This document shows, in pieces, positions 61,823 to 64,000 of a DNA stretch of 64,000 bases; the first letter of the stretch is position 1, and each line of letters opens with the position of its first letter. The notes under the pieces are model-generated. The model was not told the origin of the DNA. It saw only the letters and a program-made list of their open reading frames with translations, and searched no databases. The position numbers and the translations under genes were made by a program. Source of the DNA: 73-13 sp035555435 (lineage in GTDB: Bacteria; Actinomycetota; Actinomycetes; Actinomycetales; Microbacteriaceae). The stretch covers positions 1 through 64,000 of the forward strand of contig DATMGN010000050.1 of the NCBI GenBank assembly GCA_035555435.1. Direction: 5' to 3'.

Positions 61823-62575
61823 ATGACGCACGCACTCGGCATCGACATCGGCGGCACCGGCATCAAGGGTGCCGTCGTCGACACGGCGACGGGCGAGCTC
61901 GTCACCGAGCGCTTCAAGCTCCTGACCCCGGAGGGCGGCGAGCCGGGCGCGATGATCGACACCGCGGCGAAGCTCGTCGGCGAGATCCCGGGCACCGACG
62001 CCCCGATCCCCGTCGGCATCGCGTTCCCCACGATCGTCAAGAACGGGCTCACGCTCTCCGCGGGAAACATCTCGCACGAGTGGATCGGCCTCGACGGCCG
62101 CGCCCTGCTGTCGACCGCGCTCGGCCGTCACGTCGACCTCGTCAACGACGCCGACGCGGCCGGCTACGCGGAGCTGCACTTCGGGGCCGCAAAGGGTGTC
62201 GAGGGCCTCGTCATCCTGACCACGCTGGGCACCGGGATCGGCAGCGCATTCATCTACAACGGCGTTCTGGTCCCGAACACCGAGTTCGGTCACCTCGAGA
62301 TCGACGGCGAGATCGCCGAGGCGCGCGCCTCCTACCGGGCGAAGGAGGCGGACGACCTCGACTGGGCGCACTGGGCGAAGCGGCTGCAGCGCTTCTACAC
62401 GCACCTCGAGCGCGTCTTCTCCCCCGACCTGTTCATCGTCGGGGGCGGGGTGTCCAAGAACTCGGACGACTTCATGCCGCTGCTCGAGCTGTCGACCCCG
62501 ATCGTGACGGCCGCGCACCGCAACAACGCCGGGATCCTCGGCGCCGCGGCGATCGCCGCCGCCACGCTCACCTGA
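61823..62575 (+). CDS. ppgK: Polyphosphate glucokinase
   Basis: The 250-residue ROK-fold kinase phosphorylates glucose with polyphosphate or ATP, an actinobacterial trait. Motifs are GIDIGGTGIKGAVVD at the N-terminus, NDADAAGYAELHFG, TTLGTGIGSAFIYNG and GHLEIDGEIAEARAS; the ROK zinc-cysteine motif is absent, as usual for PpgK. The ATG has GGAGA upstream. It lies between map and the RNase P RNA gene (convergent). Confidence 0.92.
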   Translation: MTHALGIDIGGTGIKGAVVDTATGELVTERFKLLTPEGGEPGAMIDTAAKLVGEIPGTDAPIPVGIAFPTIVKNGLTLSAGNISHEWIGLDGRALLSTALGRHVDLVNDADAAGYAELHFGAAKGVEGLVILTTLGTGIGSAFIYNGVLVPNTEFGHLEIDGEIAEARASYRAKEADDLDWAHWAKRLQRFYTHLERVFSPDLFIVGGGVSKNSDDFMPLLELSTPIVTAAHRNNAGILGAAAIAAATLT

Positions 62576-62599
62576 GCGCGCGTCGGCCCACAGTGGTGG

Positions 62600-62985
62600 G
62601 GTGAACGGGCCGGCTGATACGCCGGGTTCTGTCAGGGTCTTGCGACCTTGGACGACCATCCATCTCGGTCACACGTTGCCGTGCGACTCCAGCGGCCTAC
62701 CCGGGGACGGGACGAGCAGCCCCATGGTCCCCTGTCTGGCCTTGCTCCGGGCGAGGCTTGCCTAGCTGACCCGGTCACCCGGGCCACTGGTGGGCTCTTA
62801 CCCCACCGTTTCACCCTTACCGACTCGGGCCGAAGCCCGCATCGGCGGTCTGCTCTCTGTTGCGCTATCTCGCGGATTGCTCCGGGTGGGTGTTACCCAC
62901 CGCCCTGCTCTGCGGAGCCCGGACGTTCCTCGGCACCGCCGGTCGAAACCGGCGATGACGCGGCCGTCTTGCCGACCCGTTCACC
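62600..62985 (-). ncRNA. rnpB: RNase P RNA (type A)
   Basis: The minus strand shows the universal RNase P core: GAGGAACGTCCGGGCTCC (P4 5' side), GGGTGAAACGGTGGGGTAAG and the 3' region ACAGAACCCGGCGTATCAG. Its 5' end GGTGAACGGGTCGG and 3' end CCGGCCCGTTCACC pair as helix P1, which sets both boundaries. The length, about 386 bases, is normal for Actinobacteria. It acts as the catalytic subunit that removes 5' leaders from tRNA precursors. The plus strand of the same region has no convincing gene. Confidence 0.95.
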
Positions 62986-62991
62986 GCGACC

Positions 62992-62997
62992 AGGCTA
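62992..62997 (-). promoter_or_regulatory. -10-like TAGCCT for rnpB
   Basis: TAGCCT on the minus strand ends 6 bases before the predicted RNA 5' end at 62985. As a non-coding RNA with an independently placed end (from helix P1), it supports the 6-7 base spacing seen at the protein starts. No clear -35 is seen. Confidence 0.5.
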
Positions 62998-63125
62998 GCG
63001 CTCGCACCCCTCTGGCGGTGCCCTATGACCAATGTGGGCCCCTCGATTAGGCGCAAGGCACCGCCAGGCGGGTGCGAGCGACACGGTGATCGCGCGGAGA
63101 TCGCCCGACACGGCAGGATGTTCGC

Positions 63126-64000
63126 ATGGAGTTCGGGGTGCTCGCCGTCCTGGCCGTCCTCATCGTCGTCGCCGTCTCCGCGTTCTCCTCCAAGCTCGGC
63201 GTCGCCGCCCCGATCCTGCTCGTCATCATCGGCATCGGGTGCAGCCTCATCCCCGGCGCGCCCGAGATCGAGATCCCCCCCGAGTGGATTCTCGCGGTCG
63301 TGCTGCCGCCGATCCTCTACGCCGCCGCGGTCAACATGCCCGCGATGGACCTGCGCCGCGACGTCGGGGCGATCGGCGCGCTCTCCGTCGTGCTCGTCAT
63401 CGTCTCCGCGTTCATCTCCGGCACGGTCATCTGGCTGGTGCTGCCCGATCTCAACTTCGCTGCCGCCGTCGCGGTCGGCGCCGTCATCAGCCCGCCCGAC
63501 GCCGTGGCGGCGACCGCGATCGGCAAACGGCTCGGCCTGCCGCAGCGCCTCGTCACGATTCTCGAGGGCGAGGGGCTCGTCAACGACGCGACCGCGCTCG
63601 TGCTCATGCGCTCGTCGGTGGCCGCGATCGCCGGGGCGATCTCGTTCTGGGGCGCGATCGGCGACTTCGCGTACGCGGTCGTCGGCGCGCTCGTCGTCGG
63701 CGCCATCATCGGCGGCGTCTCCGTGTGGGTGCGTTCGCGCATCGACCAGCCCGTACTGACGACCGCCATCTCGTTCGTCGTGCCGTTCCTGGCCTACATT
63801 CCGGCGGAGGAGCTGGGCGCGTCCGGCGTGCTCTCCGTCGTCGTCGCCGGTCTCGTCACGGGGCACTTCGGCGTGCGCAAGTTCACGGCGCAGGACCGAA
63901 TAGCCGAGCGCATGAACTGGCGCACCATCCAGTTGCTGTTGGAGAACGGCGTCTTCCTCATCATGGGCTTCGAGCTCATGGCGCTCATCACCGACGTCGT
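63126..64000 (+). CDS. CPA1-type Na+/H+ antiporter, 3' end outside window
   Basis: At least 291 residues of a cation:proton antiporter are present and the frame is open at the window edge. It begins with a membrane helix (MEFGVLAVLAVLIVVAVSAF), and about nine helices are visible. The core signature SPPDAVAATAIGKRLGLP with its Asp pair and the LEGEGLVNDATALVL segment match CPA1/NhaP-type exchangers. It would exchange Na+ for H+ in pH and salt homeostasis. The start at 63126 is taken from the first hydrophobic helix; no strong ribosome-binding site is visible. Confidence 0.88.
   Translation, partial: MEFGVLAVLAVLIVVAVSAFSSKLGVAAPILLVIIGIGCSLIPGAPEIEIPPEWILAVVLPPILYAAAVNMPAMDLRRDVGAIGALSVVLVIVSAFISGTVIWLVLPDLNFAAAVAVGAVISPPDAVAATAIGKRLGLPQRLVTILEGEGLVNDATALVLMRSSVAAIAGAISFWGAIGDFAYAVVGALVVGAIIGGVSVWVRSRIDQPVLTTAISFVVPFLAYIPAEELGASGVLSVVVAGLVTGHFGVRKFTAQDRIAERMNWRTIQLLLENGVFLIMGFELMALITDV

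Noticed and set aside
62648..62998. Protein-coding gene on the plus strand over the RNase P RNA.
   Set aside because: The opposite strand carries the complete RNase P RNA core and paired P1 ends; the reading frame is accidental.

Overview
The window is very GC-rich, densely packed actinobacterial chromosome and fits the family Microbacteriaceae best. The evidence is a series of actinobacterial gene neighbourhoods: DUF3000 with RNase D; dut, DUF3710, DUF3159, DUF3093, DUF4193 and sepH; DUF4191 with glnA; glnE with a second glutamine synthetase; sigA with a murT/gatD-like pair; and a ParC/ParE topoisomerase pair. Many genes start with GTG. No tRNA or CRISPR array was seen; the only structural RNA found is RNase P RNA near the right end.

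Layout. 1-4.3 kb: DUF2510 protein (cut by the window edge), ZapE ATPase, alpha/beta hydrolase, DUF3000 and RNase D. 4.3-8.3 kb: thiolase and fused FadB for beta-oxidation behind a 19-bp palindrome, then a small membrane protein. 8.2-13 kb: dxs and aconitase. 13-17 kb: the dut/DUF/sepH block. 17-23.6 kb: a phosphodiesterase-like enzyme, parC, a small zinc-finger-like protein, parE and a LOG-family enzyme. 23.7-30.9 kb: DUF7455, an ATP-grasp enzyme, gatD-like, murT-like, sigA, an MFS transporter and a PAC2 protein. 31-38.8 kb: pepA, lpdA, sucB, a membrane pseudokinase-like protein, DUF4191 and glnA. 38.9-49.2 kb: an accessory island. 49.2-64 kb: DHA2 efflux pump, DEAD helicase, glnE, glnA2, nadE, panB, an old-yellow-enzyme reductase, map, ppgK, rnpB and a Na+/H+ antiporter (cut by the window edge).

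The accessory island holds a LysR regulator, an FAD monooxygenase and a complete TRAP transporter (dctPQM). Two diverged IS3-family elements in opposite orientation bound it. The left copy is decayed (frameshift, amber codon, lost stop) and the right copy is intact. A helicase gene fragment, an unrecognised ORF remnant and a DUF2871 gene that has lost its N-terminus show repeated insertion and loss. The module looks like acquired uptake and oxidation of an aromatic or organic acid; the substrate cannot be read from the sequence.

Three features stand out. First, the murT/gatD-like pair keeps synteny and fold but lacks both the glutaminase nucleophile (Ala94 where Cys is expected) and the cysteine zinc ribbon of MurT. 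I infer that the pair no longer makes ammonia from glutamine, which would suit B-type peptidoglycan, in which the D-Glu alpha-carboxyl carries an amino acid. Second, at least sixteen starts have a TANNNT -10-like hexamer exactly 6-7 bases before the start codon, which suggests widespread leaderless mRNAs; one divergent pair (glnA2/nadE) shares overlapping -10 elements. Third, nitrogen control is concentrated here: an adenylylatable GlnA with a GlnR-like half site, GlnE, and a non-adenylylatable GlnA2.

All calls come from reading the sequence and from knowledge of protein families; no database search or structure prediction was run.
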